A DNA stretch of 60,818 nucleotides from Bradyrhizobium acaciae. GTDB taxonomy: Bacteria > Pseudomonadota > Alphaproteobacteria > Rhizobiales > Xanthobacteraceae. The number at the start of each line of letters is the position of its first letter. The stretch's first letter is position 1. The position numbers and the translations under genes are program-made. The notes below the pieces were generated by a model that saw only the letters and a program-made list of their open reading frames with translations, made no database searches and was not told where the DNA came from. Below are positions 1-8,328 of this stretch, in pieces. Where the stretch lies: the NCBI RefSeq assembly GCF_020889785.1, contig NZ_JACMYK010000032.1:1-60818 (forward strand). The letters are read 5' to 3'.

Positions 1-1438
1 CGCGCAGCTCGATGCCGTCGCGGCCGAGCTTGGCCAGCGCGAGCTGGCCGTAATAGGCGGTCGGGTACCTCGCGGCGGCCTGGTAGTCGGCCCGCATCGC
101 TGTGGTGTTGCCGAGCGCCTCGGCGGCGCGACCGCGCCAATAGGCGGCGCGCGCCAGCACCGTCGGGTTGGTCTGGCCTTCGTCGATGTGAGCGAAATGC
201 GCCGCGGCGGTTTTTGCATCGTCGAGATAGCGCAGCGCGATCCAGCCGCGCATGAAGTGCATGTCGGAACGGTAATAGGGATTGTCCGGCGCCGCCGCGC
301 CCCGGATCACGTCAGAGGCCGCCTGGTATTCACCCTGATCGAGCAGCTTTCGGGAGAGGATGCGGCGCTCGCGCCACCACTGGTCGGTGTCCTGCTGCGC
401 CATTGTCTCGGGTGCGGCTGCAATCGTCACGCGCGCGGCGTCGTCGATCCTGTTCTTTGCGAGCAGAAACTGAATACGGCATAGTGTGTAGCCGAGATCG
501 CTACGCGCATCGGCCGGCACATCGTTAAGCGTGTCCTCTGCCTTGCTTGATTGCCCGCGGACCGCGCCGCAGGCTTTCACGATGGCGAGCTCGTCGCTGC
601 CGAGATGCTGAGCCGCGCGCCGGGCGCCGGCGAGATCCTTGGCGCCGATCCGCTTGTCCATGCGCGCGCGGTGGTCGTCACGCGTGAGCAGGTCCTTGAA
701 TGCGTCGTAGGCGTCGCTCTCGGTCCGGTCCAGCAATTCGTCCGAGCGCCATGCCTCGCGAACCAGCCGTGTGGCGCCGTCGCGGTCGCCTTCGGCCAGC
801 AGCGTGCGGGCGAGCGCGAACTTGCCCTTGGCGCTGATCGGTTGGTCGAGGGTGAAGCCGTGCACCGTGGCCGGATCGCTGCGCTCCTGCCACATCCGCG
901 CTTCAGCGCGCTTGCGCATCAGCGTGATGCTTGGCCAGTCCGGGTTGGCGGTGATGAATGCCGCATAGCGGCTGAATGGTGCATTCGACTCGGAGTGGCG
1001 CAGCAGATACCACTCGACGAGCTTGCGCCCGACCGGGTCGGTGATCTTGGCCTGAATATCCGTGGCGTCGTTGGTCTTGCCTCGGCGCGCGGCGATGATC
1101 GCATCTCTGACCATGGCGAGATCGCCGGACAGCTGCGGCCCGGCGGGTTTCTCAGGCTCCGATGCTTTCGTGGTCTCGGCCGATTTGGACGGAACGGATT
1201 TGGCCTTCGCGGATTTGTGTTTGTCAGCGCCGTGCCGGGCGTGCCGGCGTTTGCCGGAAGCCTCGCGCGCGGATTTGCTGCTGGCCTTCGAGCCGGCCTT
1301 CGCGCCATGCACCTTCTTGTCGCCGTGGCCGCTCTTGGCCTGGTGCTGGTGATGCGGCTTGGCGTCTGCCTTGATTGGAAGCAGCGCGAGCGCGGCGGCG
1401 GTGGCGAAGCACGCCAGCGGACGTAGGCAACGGTTCAT
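1..1438 (-). CDS. Soluble lytic murein transglycosylase, N-terminal part (cut by window edge)
   Basis: The reading frame is open from an ATG at 1438 down to base 1, so about 479 residues are seen and the C-terminus lies outside the window. The protein begins with a signal peptide (MNRCLRPLACF, then an Ala/Leu-rich core). A Lys/His/Ala-rich linker covers roughly residues 25-95, and helical repeats follow, with phrases such as AAYWRGRAAEALGN and YPTAYYGQLALAKLG near the visible end. This is the superhelical U-domain of Slt70-type enzymes, which cleave the glycan strands of peptidoglycan in the periplasm. The catalytic SLT domain should lie just beyond the edge and cannot be inspected. The basic, low-complexity linker after the signal peptide is longer than in enterobacterial Slt. 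It is divergent from the lactonase-like gene that follows. Confidence 0.85.
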   Translation of the reverse strand, partial: MNRCLRPLACFATAAALALLPIKADAKPHHQHQAKSGHGDKKVHGAKAGSKASSKSAREASGKRRHARHGADKHKSAKAKSVPSKSAETTKASEPEKPAGPQLSGDLAMVRDAIIAARRGKTNDATDIQAKITDPVGRKLVEWYLLRHSESNAPFSRYAAFITANPDWPSITLMRKRAEARMWQERSDPATVHGFTLDQPISAKGKFALARTLLAEGDRDGATRLVREAWRSDELLDRTESDAYDAFKDLLTRDDHRARMDKRIGAKDLAGARRAAQHLGSDELAIVKACGAVRGQSSKAEDTLNDVPADARSDLGYTLCRIQFLLAKNRIDDAARVTIAAAPETMAQQDTDQWWRERRILSRKLLDQGEYQAASDVIRGAAAPDNPYYRSDMHFMRGWIALRYLDDAKTAAAHFAHIDEGQTNPTVLARAAYWRGRAAEALGNTTAMRADYQAAARYPTAYYGQLALAKLGRDGIELR

Positions 1439-1743
1439 TCCCTGGTCCCCCCTGAGAAACCATGAGGTACAAACAGAACGCGTCATACGGCGGCACAACC
1501 GCCGCAGATTATCACTACCCTCGATTCTCGAGCGTTAATGCTGCTGCAACTCAACAGGGAAACGCGGCGAAATATAGAATAGCACCAGCGGAACCCGCGG
1601 GAACCGGGGTTTATACGGGTGAAGAGCGGACAGATGGCGCCCCACTTTGCACGGTTCCATCGGAGATGTACCCTCGTTACAAGCGCGCCGCGGGGGGGGC
1701 CGATGTCACAGACAGATCACTTGTTGCCATTCGGGGCGTCGTG
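1439..1743. other. Intergenic region between divergent genes
   Basis: About 305 bases separate the lytic transglycosylase start from the start chosen for the SMP-30 protein. The lactonase frame stays open upstream to an ATG at 1462, but the peptide it would add looks unlike any SMP-30 N-terminus, so it is treated as non-coding. A perfect hairpin (CGGCGG, 5-base loop, CCGCCG) sits at 1488-1504 and a run of eight G lies at 1692-1699. Promoters for both genes are expected here, but no convincing -35/-10 pair was recognised. Confidence 0.4.
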
Positions 1744-2589
1744 ATGCCCGGCCTCACAACCATCCTTGACGGCGGCCGCTATTTCGAAGGCCCGCGCTGG
1801 CATCGCGGGCGGCTGTGGTTCGTCGACTGCATGGCACGGACGCTGCTCAGCATCAGCCCGTCGGGCGACTTGCAGGAACATGCAGGGGTGACCGACGACA
1901 CGCCGTGCGGCCTCGGTGTGCTGCCTGACGGCGATATCGTCGTGCTGACGATGTTCAAGAAGCGGCTGCTGCGGTTTTCGGATGGGGGGCTAACGCTCTA
2001 TGCCGACCTGTCAGAGGTCGCGACCGGCACGATCGACGACATGATCGTCGACGGGCAAGGGCGCGCCTATGTCGGCGATCTCGGCTTCAATCTGCCGCCG
2101 CCGGAGGGCCGCGGCGCCGTCGGGAAGATCATCCTCGTGATGCCCGACGGCAACGCCCGCGTCGTCGCGGACGGCCTGCGTTTCCCCAACGGCATTGCGG
2201 TCTCGTCCGACCATCGTCGGCTCGTTGTCGCTGAAATGGATGGTGCTACGCTCGCTGACTACGACATCGCGCCTGACGGCGGCCTGAGCCTTCGCGGGCG
2301 GCTCGGCAGCGTCAACGAACCAGACGGCATCTGCCTCGATCGCGACGGGGCGGTCTGGGTCGCGTCATTCACCGAAGACGCGTTTGTCCGGATCGATCGC
2401 AACGGTGTGGAGCGTGCGCGCATCACGGTACCCGGCCGTCGTGCGCTCGCCTGTGCGCTCGGCGGCGCGGAGCGCAGCACGTTGTTCTGCCTGAGCGCGG
2501 AGACGTCCTACGAGGAACTGCGGAAGGGCAAATCGGTGTCGCGGATCGATGTCGTCGAGGTCGACACGCCGGGTGCCGGCTATCCCTGA
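1744..2589 (+). CDS. SMP-30/gluconolactonase/LRE family protein
   Basis: A 281-residue protein starting MPGLTTILDGG. The opening block YFEGPRWHRGRLWFVD is the classic first blade of the SMP-30/gluconolactonase beta-propeller and carries the metal-binding Glu (EGPRW). LRFPNGIAVS and NEPDGICLDRDGAVWVA match the later conserved Asn and Asp metal-ligand segments. Family members hydrolyse sugar lactones to aldonic acids using a divalent metal. The frame extends upstream to 1462, but the ATG at 1744 gives the usual family length and begins just before the conserved region. Together with the TRAP transporter and DgoK/DgoA downstream it suggests sugar-acid catabolism, but the lactone substrate cannot be read from sequence. 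No signal peptide is seen. Confidence 0.85.
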   Translation: MPGLTTILDGGRYFEGPRWHRGRLWFVDCMARTLLSISPSGDLQEHAGVTDDTPCGLGVLPDGDIVVLTMFKKRLLRFSDGGLTLYADLSEVATGTIDDMIVDGQGRAYVGDLGFNLPPPEGRGAVGKIILVMPDGNARVVADGLRFPNGIAVSSDHRRLVVAEMDGATLADYDIAPDGGLSLRGRLGSVNEPDGICLDRDGAVWVASFTEDAFVRIDRNGVERARITVPGRRALACALGGAERSTLFCLSAETSYEELRKGKSVSRIDVVEVDTPGAGYP

Positions 2590-2604
2590 GCCGTTGCCCG
2601 AGAG

Positions 2605-2772
2605 CTAGGACTGCTTCTTCTTTTTCTTCTCTTTCTTCTTCAGGATGTCCGCCTGGCTTCGGAAGGCGCGGGCCAGCGAGCGCATCTGATCGGCGACGAT
2701 TGCATCGGCGGTTGCCGACGCGACCCGTTCCGCGGTCTGGGCCTGCTTGCGAATTGCCTTGGCCATTTTCAT
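2605..2772 (-). CDS. Small basic hypothetical protein (55 aa)
   Basis: A 55-residue frame starting MKMAKAIRKQAQ and ending in a lysine-rich tail (KKKEKKKKKQS). An alternative start two codons later gives MAKAIRK. The centre (TAERVASATADAIVADQMRSLARAFRSQAD) is strongly helical and amphipathic. It is not recognised as a named family. Genes of this size with a poly-Lys tail occur in Bradyrhizobium, which is the main reason for keeping it. It ends 15 bases after the convergent lactonase gene. Function unknown. Confidence 0.5.
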   Translation of the reverse strand: MKMAKAIRKQAQTAERVASATADAIVADQMRSLARAFRSQADILKKKEKKKKKQS

Positions 2773-2884
2773 GAAAGACCCAATCGCGCCGCGGCCGTCT
2801 AGTTCCAGCCTTGCTGGATCGGGCCGCTTTGATCTTGAATTTTGTTCTTGTTTCGTTCATGTTGAGTTGCCCCGGGAGAATGCC

Positions 2885-3022
2885 ATGGACGCCGAGCGAG
2901 ACCGCGAAATCATCAGGCTATGGAACGAGCTCCGCCGGCTGCAGCGCGAGGGACGTCCGACCGCGCTACTGGTCCGCCGGATCGAGCTGGCGCTGGCGGC
3001 AAGGGAGCAGGAGGCCGCCTGA
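2885..3022 (+). CDS. Small hypothetical protein (45 aa)
   Basis: A 45-residue frame starting MDAERDREIIRLWNEL and ending ALAAREQEAA. A good ribosome-binding site (GGGAG) lies six bases before the ATG at 2885. The frame extends upstream to 2747, but that part looks non-coding. The protein is highly charged and predicted to be a single amphipathic helix or short coiled coil (RLWNELRRLQREG). It is convergent with the TRAP transporter genes. No family recognised; probably cytoplasmic. Confidence 0.5.
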   Translation: MDAERDREIIRLWNELRRLQREGRPTALLVRRIELALAAREQEAA

Positions 3023-3049
3023 CCGGTGGCCAGGTCGCTCACGAACGCG

Positions 3050-4408
3050 CTAGCGCCCGCCGTCCGGCCCCATCACCAGGTTCGGCAGCCAGGTCGATAT
3101 CTCCGGGAAGAAGCAGAGCATCAGCACCGCGAACATCATCAGCAGCACGAACGGCAGCGTGCCCCAGATCACCTCGCTCAGCGGGATGTCGGGCGCGACG
3201 TTGCGGATGACGAAGATGTTGAGGCCGACCGGTGGGTGGATCAGGCCCATCTCCATCACGATGGTCATGACGATGCCGAACCAGATGATGTCGAACTCGG
3301 CCGCGCGCAGCGGCGGCAGGATGATCGGCGCGGTCATCAGGATGATCGAGACCGGCGGCAGGAAGAAGCCGAGCACGATCACCATCACAAGGATCGCAAA
3401 CAACAGCTCCCAGCGCGGCAGGTGCATCGCGACGATCGCCTCCGCAGCCGACTGCGAGATGTGCAGATAGCTCATCACGTAGGAGTACAGCAGCGACATG
3501 CCGATGATCAGCATCAGCATGGTCGACTCGCGGATGGTCGATTTCAGGATCGGCGACAGGTCGCTCGGTTTCCACACGCTGTAGATCACGGCGATCAGTC
3601 CGAGCGCCAGCAGGCCGCCGAGGCCGGCGGTTTCCGACGGCGTGGCGTAGCCGCCATAGAGCGCGATCATCACGCCGGTCAACAGCAGCACGAACGGGAT
3701 CACGCGCGGCAGCGCGCTGAAGCGCTCGGCCATGGTGAACTCGTCGCGTTGCAGGATCGCGGCATCCTTGCCGGTCGCGTCATAGGCGGCCTTGGCCATC
3801 GCGTATTCCTTGCGGAAGCGGAACACGGCGTAGAGGCCGAACAGCGACACCAGCAGCAGTCCGGGGCCGATGCCGGCGAGAAACAGCCGTCCCAGCGATT
3901 TCTCGGCGGCGACGGCGAACAGGATCATCGTGATCGAGGGCGGCAGCAGGATGCCGAGCGTGCCGCCGGCGGCGATGATCCCCGCGGCAAAGCCGCCGGA
4001 ATAACCGCGCTTGCGCATCTCGGGAATGCCGGCCGAGCCGATCGCCGAGCAGGTCGCGGGCGAGGAGCCGGCCATCGCCGCGAACAGCGCGCAGGCGAAC
4101 ACATTGGCGACACCGAGGCCGCCGGGCACGCGGTGCAGCCAGGCGTGCAGCGCCGAGTAGAGATCCTGGCCGGCGCGCGATTTGCCGATCGCCGCGCCCT
4201 TCAGGATGAACAGCGGGATCGACAGCAGTGTGATCGAGGCCATCTCCTCGTAGACGTTCTGCGTCACCGTATCGAGCGAGGCCGCGGGCATGTAAATCGC
4301 CATGAACACGACCGCGACCGCACCGAGCGCGAATGCGATCGGCATGCCGGAGAACATCGCAAGCAGGGTGGCAAGCCCGTAGGAGATGCCAATACCAAAC
4401 ACGGTCAT
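3050..4408 (-). CDS. dctM: TRAP transporter large permease (DctM-type)
   Basis: A 452-residue polytopic membrane protein starting MTVFGIGISYGLATLLAMFSGMPIAF, with about a dozen hydrophobic segments. DctM-family features include SIPLFILKGAAIGKS, FAAMAGSSPATCSAIGS, a glycine-rich GIIAAGGTLGILLPPS segment and MGLIHPPVGLNIFVIRN near the C-terminus. It is the ion-coupled (usually Na+) transport subunit of a TRAP system in the inner membrane. The frame runs upstream to 4762, but the ATG at 4408 overlaps the dctQ stop (ATGA), which indicates translational coupling and sets the start. Last gene of the dctP-dctQ-dctM operon. Confidence 0.93.
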   Translation of the reverse strand: MTVFGIGISYGLATLLAMFSGMPIAFALGAVAVVFMAIYMPAASLDTVTQNVYEEMASITLLSIPLFILKGAAIGKSRAGQDLYSALHAWLHRVPGGLGVANVFACALFAAMAGSSPATCSAIGSAGIPEMRKRGYSGGFAAGIIAAGGTLGILLPPSITMILFAVAAEKSLGRLFLAGIGPGLLLVSLFGLYAVFRFRKEYAMAKAAYDATGKDAAILQRDEFTMAERFSALPRVIPFVLLLTGVMIALYGGYATPSETAGLGGLLALGLIAVIYSVWKPSDLSPILKSTIRESTMLMLIIGMSLLYSYVMSYLHISQSAAEAIVAMHLPRWELLFAILVMVIVLGFFLPPVSIILMTAPIILPPLRAAEFDIIWFGIVMTIVMEMGLIHPPVGLNIFVIRNVAPDIPLSEVIWGTLPFVLLMMFAVLMLCFFPEISTWLPNLVMGPDGGR

Positions 4409-4959
4409 CGACGCGCGCCACCAGTCAGCGGAATGAGGATTTGCAACAACAGCTGCACGCAGAGCAGCGTCATGCCCAGCGCCATCAGCCCATAGGGGAT
4501 GGCAAGCGGCGGCGACCACATCGAGTTCGACACTTGGCCGTCGACATAGGCCTCGTGCGCCAGGGTCCAGGACTTCCAGGCGAAGAAGGTGCAGAACGCA
4601 AAGCTCGCGACATCGACCAGCCACAGCCTGATGCTGTTGGCACGCGCCGAGAGCAGTCCGACGAACGCCTCGATGCTGACATGGCCACGCTGGCTCTGGA
4701 CATAGGCCGAGGTCATGAAGGTGGCGCCGACCAGCAGGAACACGGCGGCCTCGTCCTGCCAATAGTTCGGGCTATGGAACAGGGCGCGGCCGAGCACGCT
4801 GTAGCTCAGGATCACGCAGGCTGCGATCAATGCGAGCGCGGCGAACACCACGATGATGTTGTTGCAGACGGACAGCGCGCGTCCAAGCATGGCCACGGGC
4901 GTATTGCCCGCCGCCGTGCTTGTGGCTTCAGCCTGATCCGCGACCGGACCATGCATCAT
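4405..4959 (-). CDS. dctQ: TRAP transporter small permease (DctQ-type)
   Basis: A 184-residue protein starting MMHGPVADQAEA, with four membrane segments, the usual DctQ topology. It carries the family's central NYWQDEAAVFLLVGATFM segment and QRGHVSIEAFVGLL. DctQ pairs with DctM in the inner membrane and is needed for assembly or docking of the binding protein. The start overlaps the dctP stop (ATGA, 4956-4959) and its own stop overlaps the dctM start (4405-4408). All three cistrons are therefore coupled and read as one transcript from dctP. Confidence 0.9.
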   Translation of the reverse strand: MMHGPVADQAEATSTAAGNTPVAMLGRALSVCNNIIVVFAALALIAACVILSYSVLGRALFHSPNYWQDEAAVFLLVGATFMTSAYVQSQRGHVSIEAFVGLLSARANSIRLWLVDVASFAFCTFFAWKSWTLAHEAYVDGQVSNSMWSPPLAIPYGLMALGMTLLCVQLLLQILIPLTGGARR

Positions 4960-5978
4960 GCGGCGACGTCGCTTGCGAGCTTCAGCAGGTTGGCTGCCGT
5001 CGCCGTCTTGGCGCCGTAGTCCTTCCAGGCGGTGTCGCGGGCGATGTCGCGCCACTTGCCGACAACGGCAGCATCGAGCGCGCTGACTTTGGCGCCGGCC
5101 TTCTCATAGACCTTGGCGACTTCGGCATCGTCGTCCTGCGCGCCCTTGCGGCCGAACGCCTCGAGCTCGGTGCCGACAGCGAGGATGATGTCCTGCTGGT
5201 TCTTCGGCAGCTTGTCGAAGATCGCCTTGGACATCATCAACGGCTCCAGCATGAACCAGTAGGAAGCGCCGGCACCCGAGGTCAGCGACTTCGCGACCTC
5301 CTCGAGGCGGAACGAGATCAGGCTGGTCGAGGAGGTGATACCGGCGTCGCAGGCACCGGTCTGCATTGCGGCGTAGATCTCGTTGGACGGCACCGACAGC
5401 ACGGCGGCGCCGGCGGTCTGCAGCACCATGTCCATCTCGCGCGAGCCGCCGCGCACCTTGAGGCCCTTGGCGTCCTCGGGTGCCACGATCGCCTTGGAGC
5501 GGCTGGCGACGCCGCCGGCCTGCCAGACCCAGGAGATCAGCAGGATGCCCTTGTCGGCGAGGAAGTCGCTCAATGCCTTGCCGACCGGCTCCTTCTTCCA
5601 GCGCAGACCCTGGTCGTAGGTCGTCACCAGGCCCGGCATCAGGCCGATATTGGTCTCGGGCAATTCGCCGCCGGCATAGGGCATCGGATAGAGGCTGAGG
5701 TCGAGCGCGCCCTTGCGCATCGCCGAGAACTGCGCGTTGGTCTTGATCAGCGACGAGTTCGGATAGACCTCTGCGGTGAGGTCGCCGCCCGAGCGCTTGG
5801 CGACCTCGGCCGCGAACATCCGGCACAACCTGTCGCGGAAGTCGCCCTTGTCGATGGTGCCGCCGGGAAACTGATGCGAGATCTTCAGCGTGGTCGCGGC
5901 GTGCGCGGTCCCGACGCCCATCCGCAGGATCGCGGGTGCGGAGAGGGCGGAAGCGAGGACGTGGCGGCGTGTGAGCAT
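4956..5978 (-). CDS. dctP: TRAP transporter periplasmic substrate-binding protein (DctP-type)
   Basis: A 340-residue protein starting MLTRRHVLASALSAPAIL, with an Arg-Arg followed by a hydrophobic stretch. This could be a Tat or a Sec signal, with cleavage likely after AHA. Mature-region features fit the DctP family: LKISHQFPGG at the start, EVYPNSSLIK, the LKVRGGSREMDMVLQTAGA motif with the carboxylate-binding Arg, and SNEIYAAMQTGACDAG. It captures an organic acid in the periplasm for DctQM. The substrate is not decidable; the neighbouring lactonase and Dgo genes make a sugar acid plausible. The bases before the ATG read AGGGGAACAACC, a good ribosome-binding site. First gene of the operon. 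Confidence 0.92.
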   Translation of the reverse strand: MLTRRHVLASALSAPAILRMGVGTAHAATTLKISHQFPGGTIDKGDFRDRLCRMFAAEVAKRSGGDLTAEVYPNSSLIKTNAQFSAMRKGALDLSLYPMPYAGGELPETNIGLMPGLVTTYDQGLRWKKEPVGKALSDFLADKGILLISWVWQAGGVASRSKAIVAPEDAKGLKVRGGSREMDMVLQTAGAAVLSVPSNEIYAAMQTGACDAGITSSTSLISFRLEEVAKSLTSGAGASYWFMLEPLMMSKAIFDKLPKNQQDIILAVGTELEAFGRKGAQDDDAEVAKVYEKAGAKVSALDAAVVGKWRDIARDTAWKDYGAKTATAANLLKLASDVAA

Positions 5979-6309
5979 GGTTGTTCCCCTGAAGAGCTTC
6001 TTGAGCGGCTGTTAGGCCGGCGCGGCGCTTCAGCTTAGCCGGTCTCGGCGTGAATATTCTCTAGTCTGATAGTTCGAGGCGCCCTGATAGTGCGAGCCAA
6101 TGTGCGTCAGCAAGTCGTGCCGTTGCTGCGGCGCACACTGCCGCGCCATGGCACAGCGCCGCCACTCAACCCTCGCGCGACCAAACGTCCGGGCGTGCAG
6201 CGTCGCTTCAAGAAATCGTTATTGGAGGTAACAACGGGCGGTGCAAGTGCGTCGAGCAGAGAGCGGCAAGTCGTCGCGCTCACATTCGATCACACAAGGG
6301 ATCATCGAC
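5979..6309. other. Intergenic region between dctP and the MXKDX gene
   Basis: 331 bases between divergent genes. Promoters for the TRAP operon (-) and the MXKDX protein (+) must lie here. No clear sigma-70 or extracytoplasmic sigma motif and no strong inverted repeat was recognised. No ORF with a convincing start is present. Confidence 0.4.
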
Positions 6310-6543
6310 ATGACCACCAAGACCCGCCTCGGCCTTTCCGCCGCGCTGCTCTCGTTCAGCCTGGCGCTGGCGCCCGCCGCCTTCGCTCAGGACAAGATGG
6401 GCAAGGATGACGCGATGAAGAAGGAAGACACGATGTCCAAGGATGCCATGAAGAAGGACGGTGGCATGATGAAGAAGGACGACGCCATGAAGAAGGACGG
6501 CGGCGCGATGATGAAGAAAGACGACGGCATGAAGAAGAACTGA
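6310..6543 (+). CDS. Pentapeptide MXKDX repeat protein
   Basis: A 77-residue secreted protein. A cleavable signal peptide (MTTKTRLGLSAALLSFSLALAPAAFAQ) is followed by about ten degenerate repeats built from Met, Lys and Asp/Glu, such as DAMKK, DTMSK, GGMMKK and DDAMKK. This is the MXKDX family. Members are small periplasmic proteins of unproven function, and the Met- and Asp-rich composition invites a metal-binding role, which is inference. The start at 6310 places the signal peptide correctly; the frame is open upstream to 6241. A strong hairpin terminator follows. Confidence 0.85.
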   Translation: MTTKTRLGLSAALLSFSLALAPAAFAQDKMGKDDAMKKEDTMSKDAMKKDGGMMKKDDAMKKDGGAMMKKDDGMKKN

Positions 6544-6566
6544 TTGCCGCCATCGCTCATCGTCTG

Positions 6567-6591
6567 CAGGCCCGCCGTCGCGGCGGGCCTG
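6567..6591. terminator. Hairpin terminator between convergent genes
   Basis: A perfect 10-bp stem (CAGGCCCGCC / GGCGGGCCTG) with a 5-base loop lies between the end of the MXKDX gene (+) and the end of the DUF6481 gene (-). There is no clear T-run on either side, so it is a stem-loop terminator probably serving both strands rather than a textbook intrinsic terminator. Confidence 0.6.
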
Positions 6592-6599
6592 GTTGCGCC

Positions 6600-6956
6600 T
6601 CAGCGCTTCTTCTTGCCGCGTTCCTTGCGCGCCGCGTAGCGGGCATCGCGCTTGGCCTTCTGGTCCGCGAGCAGCGCCTCCTCACGGGCGGCTTCCTCTT
6701 CCTTCTCGCGTGCGATCCGCGCGGCCTCGGCTGCGGCGGCCTCTTCCTCGCGCCGCTTCTGTTCAGCCTTCTCGGCCTCACGGGCTTCCTTGGCCTTGGC
6801 GCGGCGGTCGGCGATCGCCGCGCGCTCTTCGGCGCGGGCCTTCACGGTCGGATCGTCAGCCCCCGGTTGGGAGCGAAATTTGTTGAGGAGGTCTTGCCGC
6901 GCCTGCAGGGCCGCCTTTTGGCGGTCGGCAAAACCCGGTTCCTTGAAGCCACTCAT
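6600..6956 (-). CDS. DUF6481 family protein
   Basis: A 118-residue protein starting MSGFKEPGFADRQKAAL. The N-terminal block matches what is known of DUF6481 proteins, widespread in Rhizobiales. From about residue 45 to the end it is a continuous Ala/Glu/Lys/Arg-rich helix (for example EKAEQKRREEEAAAAEAA), finishing RKERGKKKR. It is predicted to form one long charged helix or coiled coil in the cytoplasm. The frame is open to 7115 upstream, but the conserved start is at 6956. Function unknown. Confidence 0.75.
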   Translation of the reverse strand: MSGFKEPGFADRQKAALQARQDLLNKFRSQPGADDPTVKARAEERAAIADRRAKAKEAREAEKAEQKRREEEAAAAEAARIAREKEEEAAREEALLADQKAKRDARYAARKERGKKKR

Positions 6957-7162
6957 AGAGGAAGCCTTGCTGCTTTCTGTTCGGATGATGGATTGGGGTC
7001 GGTTCGGCGCTTCAATAAGTGAAAGGCGACGAAAATGCCAGTGGTGAACGGTGGGTTGTGGAGCAATGGAGATATGAGCGGACGGCAAATGGCGGAAGGC
7101 AGCATTTGCGCCCACCTGGCCGCCGGCGTGGTGAGTGGTTGGTCACCGAAGCTGCCGGCTGC

Positions 7163-7459
7163 CTAGCCGCGCTGAAACTGCTCGCGCCGCCCGTTGCCCG
7201 AGACCTTGGTGCCCGAGATCTTGGTGCCCAAGACCTTGATATCCAAGACCTTGATGTCCGAGACCTTGGTGCCCAACACCTTGGCGACGGTCTCGGCGGT
7301 CATCGCGCTCCGGTCCGAGACGCGCTGGGCTTCCAGCCTGTCGCGGGCCTTTTCGGTGATCAGGAGGCTGATCAGCCGCAGCCTGCTGGTCTCGTCGACA
7401 GCTTCCGAAAGCAGCTGCCTGTAACGCTGATAGTCGTAGGTCGCTTCTTGCTCGCTCAC
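7163..7459 (-). CDS. Hypothetical protein with C-terminal five-residue tandem repeats
   Basis: About 98 residues, with a GTG start at 7459 (SEQEATYDYQRYRQLLSEA) preceded by GGGG at a suitable distance. Another GTG at 7474 would add five residues. Residues 1 to about 55 form a helical domain (ETSRLRLISLLITEKARDRLEAQ). The second half consists of near-perfect five-residue repeats (KVLGT, KVSDI, KVLDI, KVLGT, KISGT, KVSGN) encoded by 15-bp DNA repeats. The pattern would give an alternating beta structure. No family recognised. The repeat tract may vary in number between strains without breaking the frame. Confidence 0.55.
   Translation of the reverse strand: MSEQEATYDYQRYRQLLSEAVDETSRLRLISLLITEKARDRLEAQRVSDRSAMTAETVAKVLGTKVSDIKVLDIKVLGTKISGTKVSGNGRREQFQRG
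7200..7289. repeat. 15-bp tandem repeat, six units
   Basis: Six head-to-tail 15-bp units begin at 7200, 7215, 7230, 7245, 7260 and 7275, with consensus GAGACCTTGGTGCCC. The first and fifth are identical and the sixth is the most diverged. The period is a multiple of three and the array lies inside the gene at 7163-7459, so unit gain or loss would lengthen or shorten the protein by five residues per unit. Confidence 0.9.
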
Positions 7460-7646
7460 CGGCACGCCCCACACACGCGCTCCACTTCAGCGCCTAGTTT
7501 TTCGCGAGTCGTGGCACCCCGCAATGGAATTGCGGCGCCGACAGCTAAGTGTGCGCATTTCGTTGGGAGACTGTTGCAGAATTGATCGCACGCAACCGTG
7601 CAAACGGTCATGATGCGGGCGTCGGCAATTGGGAACCGAAGCGGGC

Positions 7647-7823
7647 ATGAGCGAATCCGAAGACGGAGGCAATCGCCGCGGGGCGCTGATCGGACTGCTG
7701 GTAGCGGTCGTCATGCTCGCGGTCGGACTTTGGCTTGCGCGCAACCTGACGGCGGCGAGCAAGATGCAGGATTGCCTGATGTCGGGCCGGACCAACTGCA
7801 ATGTGATCGAGCCGGCGCGCTGA
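7647..7823 (+). CDS. Small single-pass membrane protein (58 aa)
   Basis: A 58-residue protein starting MSESEDGGNRRGALIGLL with one transmembrane helix (about residues 13-32, ALIGLLVAVVMLAVGLWLAR). A short tail follows with two cysteines (KMQDCLMSGRTNCNVIEPAR). Similar small genes are common in Bradyrhizobium. The tail probably faces the periplasm, where the two cysteines could pair. The frame is open to 7629 with a TTG, but the ATG at 7647 is better. Function unknown. Confidence 0.6.
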   Translation: MSESEDGGNRRGALIGLLVAVVMLAVGLWLARNLTAASKMQDCLMSGRTNCNVIEPAR

Positions 7824-7966
7824 CCCAGCCTTGCGGCAGTGCAATATCGATCCCACTTCTCCCGTGAAGACTAGGGCTGAACTGTTGGGTCCCGGTTGTG
7901 ATTCCAGTCACACGCGGACGGGCGGGCTGCCTCATCTATTCCCAGAGATCGGCGGGAACCAAGGCC

Positions 7967-8230
7967 ATGATGTCAAAGCTGTGGTCCGGAAAGGGCGCGG
8001 CGCTGGCTGCCGCAGGCGCGGCGGGTGCCGTTTTGGTTGCGTATCTGTCCCTGGCGCTGGCGTCCCCCGAACCGGTGTCGAGCGCGGCGCTCGGGCCCGC
8101 GTGGCAATGCAGCCAGGTGGCTTTCGTACTGACCACTTGCACCCGCACCGCAGGGACCGAGCGCGAGGCCGAAGGCGAGCTCAAGGCGGTCCCGGTACGG
8201 GCGAAGGACGATTGTCCGCCGGAGCTCTAG
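7967..8230 (+). CDS. Hypothetical membrane-anchored protein (87 aa)
   Basis: An 87-residue protein starting MMSKLWSGKGAALAAAG, with one hydrophobic N-terminal helix (AALAAAGAAGAVLVAYLSLALAS) acting as signal or anchor. A short exported tail contains three cysteines (WQCSQ, TTCTR, DDCPPEL). The frame extends to 7898, but the double ATG after GGCGGGAACCAAGG is the likely start. It lies directly after another small membrane protein gene on the same strand. No family recognised. Confidence 0.5.
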   Translation: MMSKLWSGKGAALAAAGAAGAVLVAYLSLALASPEPVSSAALGPAWQCSQVAFVLTTCTRTAGTEREAEGELKAVPVRAKDDCPPEL

Positions 8231-8328
8231 GTTTTGGCTTTCTGACGCGTCGTCTTCATGCGAACCGCTGCGCTCTTCGCTCGCGGCAGCCGTGGTGGGC
8301 CGGGTGGACGCTGCGGCCGTATTTCGAA

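Noticed and set aside
551..1426. A 291-codon plus-strand frame opposite the lytic transglycosylase
   Set aside because: Antisense shadow of an identified gene.
1692..1699. Run of eight G as a possible phase-variation tract
   Set aside because: It lies upstream of the chosen lactonase start, outside any supported coding frame.
3026..4495. A 489-codon plus-strand frame opposite dctM
   Set aside because: Shadow of the TRAP permease; Gln/His/Arg-rich composition and no family.
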